Shown: positions 7,431 to 15,696, counted from the stretch's first letter. The stretch is DNA of 64,000 bases from Mycobacterium nebraskense (GCF_002102255.1 NZ_LQPH01000129.1:1-64000); one strand, 5' to 3'. Translations and numbers: made by a program. Notes: generated from the letters alone by a model not told the origin.

Positions 7431-7503
7431 AGCGGATGACGGGATTCGAACCCGCGACCCTCACCTTGGCAAGGTGATGCGCTACCAACTGCGCTACATC
7501 CGC
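7431..7503 (-). tRNA. tRNA-Gly (anticodon GCC)
   Basis: Acceptor arms GCGGATG and CATCCGC pair, the anticodon arm CACCT-TGCCA-AGGTG presents GCC, and the T arm has GGTTCGAATCC. CCA is not encoded. It forms a minus-strand Gly-Cys-Val cluster with the two tRNAs at 7329-7402 and 7241-7315. Confidence 0.95.
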
Positions 7504-7685
7504 GCGCCACGGGCGAGATCGTCGTCCGGTGCGAAGCACGACGATAGTCCACGTGAGCGGGCACATACAAATTTCTTGGTACGGACCGCGTCAAGGCTAT
7601 CGCGGCGTATCGATCACGCGCAGGCGGCCGGTACTGTCGAGACGAGGCTCGTGCTAATCTTCGACGTCGTTCGCCTCTCGGCGCC

Positions 7686-7757
7686 GGTCCCGTGGCTCAG
7701 TGGGAGAGCGTCCGCTTCACACGCGGAAGGTCGCTGGTTCGATCCCAGCCGGGACCA
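7686..7757 (+). tRNA. tRNA-Val (anticodon CAC)
   Basis: Acceptor arms GGTCCCG and CGGGACC pair, the anticodon arm CCGCT-TCACA-CGCGG presents CAC, and the T arm has GGTTCGATCC. No encoded CCA. Its 3' end is the left copy of a 24-bp direct repeat found again at 8539-8562, so this tRNA is a likely integration target. Confidence 0.95.
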
Positions 7758-7761
7758 CAAG
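7738..7761 (+). repeat. att-like direct repeat, copy inside tRNA-Val
   Basis: The 24 bases from the T loop of tRNA-Val(CAC) to four bases past its end (beginning TTCGATCCCAGCC, ending GGGACCACAAG) recur without mismatch at 8539-8562. Duplication of a tRNA 3' end is the usual scar of site-specific integration. Confidence 0.7.
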
Positions 7762-7968
7762 CGTTGGCGCAGGTCAGAACCCGCCCTTGGCCGATTCTGC
7801 GAGCCCGTGCCAACTGCGTGCCAAATGCCTTAGCAATTCGAGTCGGCGCGCCGTGGTCGTAGTCCCCAGGACGTGCCGGCCATGCGGTCGAGCGGGCACA
7901 GATGGTCGTACTCAACCCATGCCGGCGGTCCAATGTCACCACTTCAAGCGGCCGTTGCGTACGTGCAG

Positions 7969-7988
7969 AGATGGGACCTTCGGCCGTG
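7969..7988 (+). promoter_or_regulatory. DosR-like box
   Basis: AGATGGGACCTTCGGCCGTG contains GGGAC and a GGCC arm like DosR (DevR) boxes of dormancy genes, and lies 35 bases before the preferred GTG start of the downstream gene. Match by eye. Confidence 0.45.
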
Positions 7989-8022
7989 GCGGCGCTCGGT
8001 GCGCGCCGACGAGAATCGCATC

Positions 8023-8445
8023 GTGACGCAACGCGAGCTCGAAGACCTCTCGCCCGACGAATGCTTCCGGCTGCTCGCTGCCGCACACGTCGGGCGACTC
8101 GTGTACCAAGATGACCTCGGACCGCTCGCCGTGCCGGTCAACTACGCAATGGCCGGACACAACATCGTCTTCCGCGTCGAGGGTGGCGCGAAACAAGCGG
8201 CGATGCAGCAACCGATGGTGGCCTTCGAGGTCGACCACGTCGAAGAGGACCAGGAGTCCGCATGGAGCGTCCTGGTGCGAGGAGTCGGCGCCGAGGTCGA
8301 CCTGGAACGGGTTCCCGCGCTGCTGCGAGCGATGGACGGCGACTTCCCGAAGCCGTGGGTAGTCGGCATCCACAATGTCTGGCTTCAGATTGTGCCGCAG
8401 ACCGTCACCGGGCGGCGGCTCGGTGCGGTGCGGCCGTCTTGGTGA
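8023..8445 (+). CDS. Pyridoxamine 5'-phosphate oxidase-family (split-barrel flavin) protein, 140 aa
   Basis: The core is LSPDECFRLLAAAHVGRLVY, GPLAVPVNYAMAGHNIVFR, SAWSVLVRGVGAEV and a C-terminal IVPQTVTGRRLGA: the split beta-barrel that binds FMN or F420 in this superfamily. M. tuberculosis Rv0080, a DosR-regulon protein, has the same layout. The frame is open from 7873, but a DosR-like box at 7969-7988 would then lie inside the gene; the GTG at 8023 precedes the conserved domain and is preferred. The gene sits alone between the two copies of the tRNA-Val repeat. Substrate unknown. Confidence 0.75.
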   Translation: MTQRELEDLSPDECFRLLAAAHVGRLVYQDDLGPLAVPVNYAMAGHNIVFRVEGGAKQAAMQQPMVAFEVDHVEEDQESAWSVLVRGVGAEVDLERVPALLRAMDGDFPKPWVVGIHNVWLQIVPQTVTGRRLGAVRPSW

Positions 8446-8611
8446 CAGTTCTCATGCACAGCAGGAGCGGTGGCGATCACGAGCGAACCGACCCTCGCAA
8501 GCAAGTTTCCGCGGGCGGCTTTAGGGACTTGCGAGTGATTCGATCCCAGCCGGGACCACAAGTAAAGATGCAGGCAGAGCGGGGGCGCTCCGGCGTAGCG
8601 GGGGACTGTGC
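8446..8611. other. Spacer with a DosR half-site next to the att-like repeat
   Basis: TTAGGGACTTGCGA (8521-8534) matches one half of a DosR box but has no recognisable second half, and no gene starts just downstream. It ends five bases before the second tRNA-Val repeat copy, so it may be a relic of DNA brought in or rearranged there. Confidence 0.3.
8539..8562 (+). repeat. att-like direct repeat, second copy
   Basis: Exact copy of 7738-7761, 801 bases further on. The rest of the tRNA is not duplicated, so this is a 3'-end fragment rather than a second tRNA gene. No integrase lies between the copies; the enclosed 777 bases hold only the PPOX-family gene. Confidence 0.7.
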
Positions 8612-9592
8612 TTAACCCTCCACCCGCAAAACTTCGCTGAGCGGTCGACGCGGCGTAGGTCTCGGTGGTTCGGCCAGCGCGGGCGCCACACCCACACGGA
8701 CCAGGACCTGCGGCCGCCTACCCTCTTCCAGGAGGTCCGCGATCATCTCGCGCGTGACTTTGAGCTCGGTGACGTGAGTTACCGGACATGTGGCCAAGTT
8801 CGCCATCGTGCATTCCAGTAACACCGCCGAGAGCGCTTCGCCGGACAATAACGCGCCAAGGCGAGTGTCGTCGTCGGTGGACAGCATCAGAATTGTGGAC
8901 TCGTCTTCAGGGACTTGGGTGCGCCGTTCACGGTTATGCGTCATCGGGAACGTCCGCCCGATGTCGACGCGCTCGCTTTCGGCCGCCGACAGCAGGGAGC
9001 TGTACGGAACGCCCTCTGCCCCCTCGAAAGGCGTTGTCCACCAGTGCAGTTCATTCTGGTAGGTGTTGTCGTAGAGGCGCAGCGATTCGGCAAGCCACGA
9101 TGCCCGCGCCAGCCTGTCGCGCACGTCGTCGGCCATCACGTCCAGATGCACGGCATCGTTGTCGATGGCGTCGCGCAGCGCCTGCTCCAACGCTTCGAAG
9201 TTCATCGGCGCGATGAATGGCAATCGGTCGGTCCGGCGTGCCCAGATCGCGCTGGCGCGACGCCGGTCAGCGTCGGTGACGCTGCCCACCGGGGTGAAGT
9301 CGACGGACGCCAGGTGGTTCGGATCCTTCGGATCGGGGAACCGGGAGATTCCGGCTTGCCGGCCCGCTGCGGCGAGGGCCACTCGAAGGTGGTCGAGCGC
9401 AGCGCCACAGCTGATCACCGCCTCCCGGCCGGACCGGTCGGAAACCATCGCCCGGCTTGCGTCAAGAAAGAGCTCCAGACGACCGCCGCCGGCCACCCAC
9501 AGCCAGGGTTGGCTGTTGTGCAGTGACGGCGCGCGGCATGCTGATCGCACCACGTCCTCAATGAGTTCGGTGTCCACCACGGCGGCTGGCAT
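8612..9592 (-). CDS. Acg-like putative nitroreductase, 326 aa
   Basis: Homologue of the M. tuberculosis Acg family (Rv2032, Rv3131), flavin-fold proteins of the DosR regulon. Shared features: VVRSACRAPSLHNSQPWLW near the N-terminus, SDRSGREAVISCGAALDHLR, RRTDRLPF, AESLRLYDNTYQNELHWWT, SLLSAAESERVDIGR and the ending PPRPTPRRPLSEVLRV. M. tuberculosis Acg binds FMN but is a poor enzyme, and may store flavin. The start is ATG 9592 (GAGGT four bases before), matching the family N-terminus; the frame is open to 9754 but that part does not resemble the family. Confidence 0.85.
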   Translation of the reverse strand: MPAAVVDTELIEDVVRSACRAPSLHNSQPWLWVAGGGRLELFLDASRAMVSDRSGREAVISCGAALDHLRVALAAAGRQAGISRFPDPKDPNHLASVDFTPVGSVTDADRRRASAIWARRTDRLPFIAPMNFEALEQALRDAIDNDAVHLDVMADDVRDRLARASWLAESLRLYDNTYQNELHWWTTPFEGAEGVPYSSLLSAAESERVDIGRTFPMTHNRERRTQVPEDESTILMLSTDDDTRLGALLSGEALSAVLLECTMANLATCPVTHVTELKVTREMIADLLEEGRRPQVLVRVGVAPALAEPPRPTPRRPLSEVLRVEG

Positions 9593-9920
9593 GTCGACCT
9601 CAATTCTTTGCCTGGCACTCAGCATTCCACTTTCTCGAGCCACTTGTCGGACGAGTGTCCGCCCAAGGGATCCGACGACGTCCGATCCAGGTTGCGACCG
9701 ATGTCTCACTGAGCCGAACAAGAGCTGGCTGGGTATGCGGTCCGTTGTCGCCATTGGAAGTTGGTCATGGACGGCTTTTACTGGAGGTATAGCAGCAGAT
9801 CGCAGCTCGCCTTTTGGGGTCTGTGATCACCGAAAGTGATGGAATCCCGATGAGCGGGCTAAGAAGATCGCACGCACAACCGAGGCCGGCACGAACCGTG
9901 GTCAAGAGAGGAGTGCCACC
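9593..9920. other. Divergent promoter region
   Basis: 328 bases between the minus-strand nitroreductase and the plus-strand DUF5994 gene; promoters for both must be here. I could not find a convincing two-half DosR box; GGGGTCTGTGATCACC (about 9816-9831) is only loosely similar. Confidence 0.4.
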
Positions 9921-10442
9921 ATGGCGCCACGACAGGACCGAACCGATGTGGGCCGGCACCCCACACCCCCCGAACACACGCCGCGGTTGCGGCTAAAGCC
10001 CAAGGCGCCACACACCGGGTATGTCGATGGGGCATGGTGGCCGCACAGTGATGACCTGACCACAGAGCTTCCCGATCTCCTCGCGGTGCTCTCGGTGCGG
10101 CTCGGGCCCATCGACCGCGTGCTGTACAAGCTCAACGACTGGGCGACAGCACCCGCTGAATTCGCCACCGGCGGCCACGCGGTACGACTCGACGGGTACC
10201 GGCTCCAGCCGCCGAACACAATCGAAGTACTCGGACTCAACCGCAACAGGATCGTTCTGCTGGTGGTCCCGCCCCATACCGAGCCAGACCGCGCACATGC
10301 CACCTTGATGGCCGCGGCGGCACCGGACGACGACTCGACCGTCGATGGCCTGCTCATGATCAGCCTGCTAGATAGGAAATTGCACACAGAGAGAGCTGCC
10401 GCCCAAGAACGTTGGGACTCTGAAGGCGGAGCCGTGCGATAG
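9921..10442 (+). CDS. DUF5994-family protein, 173 aa
   Basis: ATG 9921 follows AGGAG at eight-base spacing. Residues 22-120 show the DUF5994 pattern: RLRLKPKAPHTGYVDGAWWP, HSDDLTTELPDLLAVLSVRL, VLYKLNDWATAPAEF, LGLNRNRIVLLVVPP. These are small cytoplasmic proteins, abundant in mycobacteria, with no known function. It is divergent from the Acg-like gene. The 3' end overlaps a coding-like segment on the other strand (10368-10586). Confidence 0.8.
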   Translation: MAPRQDRTDVGRHPTPPEHTPRLRLKPKAPHTGYVDGAWWPHSDDLTTELPDLLAVLSVRLGPIDRVLYKLNDWATAPAEFATGGHAVRLDGYRLQPPNTIEVLGLNRNRIVLLVVPPHTEPDRAHATLMAAAAPDDDSTVDGLLMISLLDRKLHTERAAAQERWDSEGGAVR

Positions 10443-10586
10443 CCCGTCGCTGTCGACGACTGCGCGGCATGCGGCCTTAAGGTGATCGACCAGCCAACGA
10501 TTCGGGGGTTCCTCATGCCACATGCTGGCGGTTTGACAGACGCGTTCGGCAACAGCGTCCGCGACCTGGCAGGCCTCATGTAGTCG
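10368..10586 (-). pseudogene. Coding-like remnant overlapping the DUF5994 gene
   Basis: The minus strand reads EACQVADAVAERVCQTASMW then HEEPPNRWLVDHLKAACRA and VVDSDGLSH before a stop at 10368. This is amphipathic, natural-looking protein sequence, but no start codon precedes it in frame except an internal ATG at 10523, and its 3' part overlaps the opposite gene. Most likely the remains of a small helical protein gene. I cannot name the family. Confidence 0.3.
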
Positions 10587-10604
10587 ACGGCTCGGCCGCG
10601 TGAC

Positions 10605-11417
10605 TCAACCGGCCGGTACCTCATCGGTCCATACCCTGAAGCTTGTCAAAGTGGCGGGCCCGAACGTGTTGCTGAGCGCGACGTCGGCGGCGTCGCGGCC
10701 ACGCGCGATCAACACTCTGCCGATGCGCGGGGCGTTGTGGCGCGCATCGAAGGTATGCCATTGCCCGCCGAGGAAGACCTCGAACCAGGCGGAGAAGTCC
10801 ATCGGATCGTCCACTGGGGGCACACCGATGTCGCCGAGGTATCCGGTGCAGTAGCGAGCGGGGATGTTCATGCAGCGGCAGAAGGCAACGGCGAGATGCG
10901 TGAAATCGCGGCAGACGCCGGTCCGGTCGTAATAAGTTTCCAGCGCCGTCCGTGTCATGCGCGCGTGTTCGTAGCCGAACGTGAGATGACGCTGAACGTA
11001 GTCGCAGATTGCCTGGACGCGGCCCCATCCCGTTGGCGTCTCCCCGAAGAGATTCCACGCTATGTCGGACAGCCGATCGGTTTCGCAATACCGGCTCCCG
11101 AGCAGAAAGACAAGGGTCTCCTCGGGCAGGTCCTGCACGGGAATCTGTTGTGCCTGAGGAACAATGGCGTCGGGGAGTCCGGTGTCGTTAACGAGCGCGT
11201 CGGCCGACACGCGCGTGCGGCCTTTGGGGGCAACAATGCGCGTGCACCAGTTGCCGAAGCCGTCACGATACGCCGCCATCGGGACTGGCGGGTCGACCAC
11301 CAGGTCGTCACGGCCGACGAGATCGGACACGCGGGTGAAGTGGACATTGAGGTTGAAGATCATCGGAGTGGGCTGGGGGCAGTCGTAGATCATTTCGAAG
11401 CCGACGTGAATCTGCAT
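10605..11417 (-). CDS. Transglutaminase-like cysteine protein, 270 aa
   Basis: The N-terminal ~110 residues form a beta-rich domain (MQIHVGFEMIYDCPQPTPMI); then comes the transglutaminase core with the Cys in RTGVCRDFTHLAVAFC (~residue 170), His in WHTFDARHN and a following Asp-rich strand. Such proteins may act as peptidases or amide-bond enzymes rather than cross-linkers. In many bacteria genes of this type accompany Anbu proteasome genes, and here an Anbu-type gene lies two genes upstream in the same direction. No signal peptide: cytoplasmic. Confidence 0.85.
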   Translation of the reverse strand: MQIHVGFEMIYDCPQPTPMIFNLNVHFTRVSDLVGRDDLVVDPPVPMAAYRDGFGNWCTRIVAPKGRTRVSADALVNDTGLPDAIVPQAQQIPVQDLPEETLVFLLGSRYCETDRLSDIAWNLFGETPTGWGRVQAICDYVQRHLTFGYEHARMTRTALETYYDRTGVCRDFTHLAVAFCRCMNIPARYCTGYLGDIGVPPVDDPMDFSAWFEVFLGGQWHTFDARHNAPRIGRVLIARGRDAADVALSNTFGPATLTSFRVWTDEVPAG

Positions 11418-11525
11418 TATTTTTGTCCGATATCCGGCAGGTGAAGACGCGCGTGACCGCCGACATAGGTGGTGGAGATAGTACTCACGTGTGCTCCTTG
11501 GTGCGGGGCGTGAATCATGGTGCGC

Positions 11526-12224
11526 TCAGGACGCACATGTCGTGCCTAACGAATCGATCAGTCTGCGCCGCAACGCCGTCCAGCTTCGGCCCGCGGCAAG
11601 GACTATGTCCTGATTGACTTCCAGTTCGATTCCGACGTAATGGCTCTGTGCGAAGCGTGCACGCAAGTGCGACGTCAACCCGTCGCCTTTGCCGGCATAG
11701 GGGTAATTGCGGCGCACGCGCAGTTCCGGAGCGGATGCCGCGAGTGATTCCTTCCAGCGGGCGCATACGTCCGCCTCCCCTCGCCGACCGGGGTGATAGA
11801 GCAAGCCGACATCGGTGCTGCGCACCTTGCCATCTAGCTCCCCGATAAAGCTGTGCGACGAAATGTGGATCACGCGATGCCCCTGCGCTACTGCTTGCCT
11901 GATGAGACGCTCGACCTGCATGCGATACGGCCGGTAGTGCTGATCGACGATCTGCGCCCGGGTCTGGGCCGGCGCGGCGCGGGTCACCGCCGAAAAGAGT
12001 TGTGGGTGGCCGATCGAGCGATTGAGATCGATAAGCAGACGGCTGACAGTCGACGCCACTAGGGGCGCCGCAAGGTCACGTGCGAGTGCCTTCGCCATGA
12101 CCAGCGACCCGGGATCGTAACCACGGTGGGAATCCAGCAGCGCCCGTTGCCCCCGAAACAGACGCCGATAGGGCGCGGGTACTCGATTACCGCCGTGTTC
12201 ACAGGTGACGATGAAGGCATCCAA
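11526..12224 (-). CDS. N-formylglutamate amidohydrolase-like protein, 232 aa
   Basis: Family motifs: VTCEHGGNRVPAPYRRLF at the N-terminus (metal-binding His/Asn region), DLNRSIGHP, HISSHSFIGELDG and GIELEVNQ at the C-terminus. The family hydrolyses N-formylglutamate or other N-acyl amino acids with a bound metal, but many members have unknown substrates. No histidine-degradation genes are nearby. It follows the Anbu-type gene by 12 bases, suggesting one transcript and a role linked to peptide or amide turnover. Confidence 0.8.
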   Translation of the reverse strand: MDAFIVTCEHGGNRVPAPYRRLFRGQRALLDSHRGYDPGSLVMAKALARDLAAPLVASTVSRLLIDLNRSIGHPQLFSAVTRAAPAQTRAQIVDQHYRPYRMQVERLIRQAVAQGHRVIHISSHSFIGELDGKVRSTDVGLLYHPGRRGEADVCARWKESLAASAPELRVRRNYPYAGKGDGLTSHLRARFAQSHYVGIELEVNQDIVLAAGRSWTALRRRLIDSLGTTCAS

Positions 12225-12236
12225 AGTGACAACCCG

Positions 12237-12965
12237 TCACCACTCTAGATCGGGCAAATGGCGAAACACCTGGCGCACGCCTTCGCCCCATTGGTTGCTG
12301 AGGGCGGTGAAATAGGGATCCCCCTCATCGAATCGTCGCCGCCGCTGCACTTCGAGGCTGTCCCGTTCGTAGCAAATCAGGTCGATCGGCATGCCCACCG
12401 ACAAGTTGCTGCGCATGGTCGAATCGAAGGACACCAAGACACACTTCGTGGCGTCGGCGAGGGCCGTGTGTTCGGTGAGTACGCGGTCGAGGATCGGCTT
12501 TCCGTACTTGGTTTCACCGGTCTGAAGGAAGGGCGTGTCGGTCCCCGCTTCGATGAAATTGCCTTCGGCATAGGTCCTGAACAGGCGTATCGGCTCGCCG
12601 GCGATCTGCCCACCGACGATGAACGAGGCATCGAAACGGACGTTGTTCTCTTCCAGGTACCCGGCATCGCGTTTCTCTATATCGCGCGTCGCGTCGGAGA
12701 CCAGCCTCACGACATCGAACATCGTCCGGGCACCGAAGACATTGGTGGCCGCGTCGCCGTCAGCGCAACGCTGCGTCAGTACGCTGATGACGGCCTGAGT
12801 CCCGGCCAGGTTTCCCGAACTCAGCAGAACGATGACGCGGTTGCCGGGACGCTCGAATACCGTCATCTTGCAGAACTTGGCGAAGTTATCCACCCCGGCA
12901 TTCGTACGGGAGTCCGAGGCGAAAATCATTCCCTTGTCGAGCATTACGCCTACGCAGTAGGTCAC
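12237..12965 (-). CDS. Anbu-type proteasome-related peptidase, 242 aa
   Basis: The GTG start at 12965 places Thr second (VTYCVGVMLDKGMIFASDSR), so removing the initiator Met exposes the N-terminal nucleophile typical of Ntn hydrolases. The frame is open to 13055, but a longer N-terminus would bury this Thr. Other landmarks: SDSRTNAGVDNF, ILLSSGNLAGTQ-like strands (VIVLLSSGNLAGTQAVIS), FIVGGQI and SVGMPIDLICYERDS. Anbu is a proteasome ancestor-like subunit distinct from HslV and from the mycobacterial 20S proteasome; it forms open helical rings and its substrates are unknown. It is first in a run with the amidohydrolase and transglutaminase-like genes. Confidence 0.85.
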   Translation of the reverse strand: MTYCVGVMLDKGMIFASDSRTNAGVDNFAKFCKMTVFERPGNRVIVLLSSGNLAGTQAVISVLTQRCADGDAATNVFGARTMFDVVRLVSDATRDIEKRDAGYLEENNVRFDASFIVGGQIAGEPIRLFRTYAEGNFIEAGTDTPFLQTGETKYGKPILDRVLTEHTALADATKCVLVSFDSTMRSNLSVGMPIDLICYERDSLEVQRRRRFDEGDPYFTALSNQWGEGVRQVFRHLPDLEW

Positions 12966-13323
12966 CCAATGTGCCTTGCGTGCAATCGACTCCCCGTTCC
13001 TAGTCGTGCGTGTGTCTGGCTGTGTGGCAGACGCGCAGCTGAGAGCGATTCCCAATCCGGGTTCGATCCTGCCCCGATGCCTTCGGGAACACTTAGCCTA
13101 CGCGGCTAAACGTGCGGCAGCAGATAATGAGGAACCACACGCCCTGCGACCATCGCGGCAAGTTGGGGGCATTAGCTATCGAGGTGGCCTCCGATCCGGC
13201 CCAGCCGGCCTCGCCCCACTAAGGTCGATCGCCGGGCCATCTCGCGGTCGGCCTAGCGTATTCGCGATATGGTGGCACGACCCAGTGGGGCGCATCCCAT
13301 TTCTAGCAGGACAGTGACCATCG
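12966..13323. other. Intergenic region with an inverted repeat
   Basis: About 358 bases upstream of the Anbu-type gene. It contains TTAGCC-TACGC-GGCTAA (13093-13109), a perfect six-base inverted repeat that could be an operator. Otherwise I see no gene. Confidence 0.35.
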
Positions 13324-13521
13324 ATGGCCGACGCGGATTCAAACGCCATACAGCAGGATCTGATCGCCGGGGTCGCCGCGGAATCCGACTTCGACGGCCT
13401 CGAATTGATCGGGAGCCGGTCGAAACCCTCACCGCCGCGGAGCGCGCGGCCGACGCTCACGACGACCTCGCGCGAGTGCACGCCCTGTGCACCAGCGCGG
13501 ACTGCCGCGGCTGCTCATTGA
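13324..13521 (+). pseudogene. Probably frameshifted small gene
   Basis: From ATG 13324 the frame reads ADADSNAIQQDLIAGVAAES then DFDGLELI and degenerates into Ser/Pro/Arg. The neighbouring frame continues naturally from about 13410: DREPVETLTAAERAADAHDD, LARVHALCTSADCRGCS. Joining the two at about 13405-13415 would give a plausible small protein with a Cys cluster. As it stands the reading is broken; a sequencing error is equally possible. Confidence 0.35.
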
Positions 13522-13569
13522 AGACGGCATCGGTTGACGGCCTTAGGCGCAAAGGAAGGACGGTGGACG

Positions 13570-13863
13570 ATGGTAGGCAACCAAGAAGGCATCGGGACGC
13601 TGAAACTCGAATGCCCGCAAGGCCATCCCGTGGGCAGGATCCTCAAGGACGCCCCACATCAGGCCGTCCAATACGACCCCGGCGCCATGGTGGGGCCGCG
13701 CCGGTTCTGGCCCGACGAAGACGAGCAGCCGCAGTTCAAGACCACCTGCAGATTCTGCGAGAAGCCGGTGGGGGAGGCCACCGCCACGCTTCAGGTGAAA
13801 CTGGCTGACCTACTCGCGGACGCGGCCGCGACCACCGGGACGGCCACGCTGGGGTATGTGTAG
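13570..13863 (+). CDS. Small hypothetical protein with two Cys/His pairs, 97 aa
   Basis: ATG 13570 with GGTGG close upstream is preferred to the in-frame ATG 13534. The protein has LECPQGHPVGRI (Cys and His) and TTCRFCEKPVGEA (CxxC), a possible zinc site, between which lies a Pro/Asp-rich segment (PGAMVGPRRFWPDEDEQPQF). The C-terminus is an Ala-rich helix. Function unknown. Confidence 0.6.
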   Translation: MVGNQEGIGTLKLECPQGHPVGRILKDAPHQAVQYDPGAMVGPRRFWPDEDEQPQFKTTCRFCEKPVGEATATLQVKLADLLADAAATTGTATLGYV

Positions 13864-13920
13864 CCTGCCGCCGCCGCTACTGTAAGAGCTTCAGTAGCGA
13901 CCGACGTGAAGAGGAGTCCC

Positions 13921-14760
13921 GTGACCCAGGTTTCCCCGACCCCGCACGACACCCCCCGCCCGCCCGAGGGGGATTGGCTCGGCACGCCGTATCTCACCTT
14001 GGAGCGCCAGGGGTCGATCGCGGTGTGCACCATCGACCGTCCCGAGGCGCGTAACGCCCTGACTCCCGCGATGTACTTCGGAATCCGTTACGCCGTCGGC
14101 CGTCTCAACGAGGACCCCGATCTGGCCGGACTCCTGATCACCGGGACCGGCGATGTCTTTGCGCCCGGTGGCGACATGGGTGGCGGGGGAGCCACGGACA
14201 ACTGGATCACCTTCGGCGGCGCGCTGGGCATGGACGTCACTCCGTTCGACACGGTGCGCACCTCGGCCAAGCCCATCGTGTCGGCGGTCAACGGGCTGTG
14301 CCAGGGCGGCGGGTTCCAGATCGCGCTGTGCAGCGATCTGTCGGTGGTCAGCGACCGGGCCACCTTCCGGGTTCCCGAGCTGTTCCGCGGTTACGCCGAC
14401 ACCTATTACAGCCAGATGCTCGCCCGGGTCATCGGTCCGGTGCGCACCCGCGACCTGATGTTCACCGGACGGGTGCTCACCGCGGCAGAGGCCCTGGACT
14501 GGGGTCTGGTCACCCGCGTCGTGCCGCACGAGAGCCTGCTCGACGCGGCGAAAGACCTGCTCGCGCAGTGCTGCCGAACCGCGCCCCGCGCCCGCGGTGT
14601 CATCAAGTCCAGCATCGACAGCTATCTGGGCCTCTACGACCGCATCGGCATGACCAGCAGCCTGAGCGACGCCGAGGCGCGCGAAGGCTTCCGCGCCTTC
14701 AAGGAGCGCCGCTCGCCGGATTGGGTTCACCCGGACCTGCGGGTCGAGGGGCGGCTATAA
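13921..14760 (+). CDS. Enoyl-CoA hydratase/isomerase (crotonase) family protein, 279 aa
   Basis: GTG 13921 is chosen because AGGAG lies at 13910; the in-frame GTG at 13906 has no ribosome site. Crotonase features: VCTIDRPEARNALTPAMYF, the oxyanion-hole loops GTGDVFAPGGDMGGGG and NGLCQGGGFQIALCSDLSV, and FRVPELFRGYADTYYSQML. The second acidic catalytic residue of hydratases is not obvious at the usual place, so another crotonase reaction is possible. Converges with and overlaps the MBL gene by six bases. Confidence 0.85.
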   Translation: MTQVSPTPHDTPRPPEGDWLGTPYLTLERQGSIAVCTIDRPEARNALTPAMYFGIRYAVGRLNEDPDLAGLLITGTGDVFAPGGDMGGGGATDNWITFGGALGMDVTPFDTVRTSAKPIVSAVNGLCQGGGFQIALCSDLSVVSDRATFRVPELFRGYADTYYSQMLARVIGPVRTRDLMFTGRVLTAAEALDWGLVTRVVPHESLLDAAKDLLAQCCRTAPRARGVIKSSIDSYLGLYDRIGMTSSLSDAEAREGFRAFKERRSPDWVHPDLRVEGRL

Positions 14761-15546
14761 GTCGATCCATTCCCCGTGGGGAGCGATCCGCAACCGGTCG
14801 CTGATCCCGGCCTGATCGAACGCCGCGGCGAACTCGTCGACGCCCTCGCTGAAGTGCGCCCAGCCGTCGACGTGGGCCGGTATCACCACTCGGGCGCCCA
14901 GGATCTCGGCGGCGGCGGCCGCGCGCGCCGCGGTCAGAGTCAGCGGTCGCCCGCGCTCTTTGGTCGGCACGCTGGCCGCCCCCGCGAACAGCACCGCGAC
15001 GTCGATGACGCCCACCCGATCTGCCACGTCCTTGACCGCCGCCATCGAGGCGTTGTCGCCGCTGAGGTACACGGTGGGCAGGCCGGGCCCGGACAGCACG
15101 AACCCGGTCACCTCACAGTTGACATGGCCGCTCGCATCGCGCTGCCCGTCGGCGGGACCGTGCACCGCCGGAACAGCTTGTGCCGCAAGTGATCCGGACA
15201 GCTCGTAGCGCTGCCAGGGTGCCACCCCCACCGCCGGCGGCCCCAGCCGGCCGGCGCCGCCAGGGTGGGTGAGCACCAACGGGGCCGCCAGCGCCATCCG
15301 CCGGCCGTCGTCGTCCAGATTGTCGGGATGCTGGTCGTGGCTGATCAACACCGCATCCACCGGGCCCAGCTCGTCAGCGCTCACCGCGGGACCGGCGGTC
15401 TTAGTTAGGTAGGCGTGCACCCCGGGCGGGTCGAACGTCGGGTCCATCACGAGCCTGCGGCCCGCGATGTCGACGACCGTCGTCGGACCGCCCAGCACGC
15501 TGATCGCGCAGTCACGCCGTTGTGCGTCCACCGTCGACCTCCCCAT
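14755..15546 (-). CDS. Metallo-beta-lactamase-fold hydrolase (UlaG/RomA-like), 263 aa
   Basis: The domain begins at ISVLGGPTTVVDIAGRRLVM, followed by the metal site LISHDQHPDNLDDDG (variant of HxHxDH), VPAVHGPADG, TVYLSGDNASM and VVIPAHVDGWAHF. This pattern fits the L-ascorbate lactonase/RomA-like branch. Cytoplasmic. The start is uncertain: ATG 15546 opens just before the domain; in-frame ATG 15603 or GTG 15609 are alternatives. Substrate unknown. Confidence 0.75.
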   Translation of the reverse strand: MGRSTVDAQRRDCAISVLGGPTTVVDIAGRRLVMDPTFDPPGVHAYLTKTAGPAVSADELGPVDAVLISHDQHPDNLDDDGRRMALAAPLVLTHPGGAGRLGPPAVGVAPWQRYELSGSLAAQAVPAVHGPADGQRDASGHVNCEVTGFVLSGPGLPTVYLSGDNASMAAVKDVADRVGVIDVAVLFAGAASVPTKERGRPLTLTAARAAAAAEILGARVVIPAHVDGWAHFSEGVDEFAAAFDQAGISDRLRIAPHGEWIDL

Positions 15547-15696
15547 GTCGCGCACCGCAGCGTCTAGCTGTCGTGACCCGCCAGGAATTCTAGGGGTTGG
15601 CATGCCCACCCGCCCCGTCGCTCAAATCCATCTTGCTTCTGCCCGCGTCTCCTGCTAGACATAAGTGAATATTCCCTAGTCCAAGGTGGAGGAATC

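Noticed and set aside
8521..8534. DosR half-site as a full promoter element
   Set aside because: No second half and no gene starting just downstream; recorded only as part of the spacer.
13055..13085. tRNA T-arm-like GGGTTCGATCCTG
   Set aside because: No acceptor, D or anticodon arm could be folded around it; chance or an old fragment at most.
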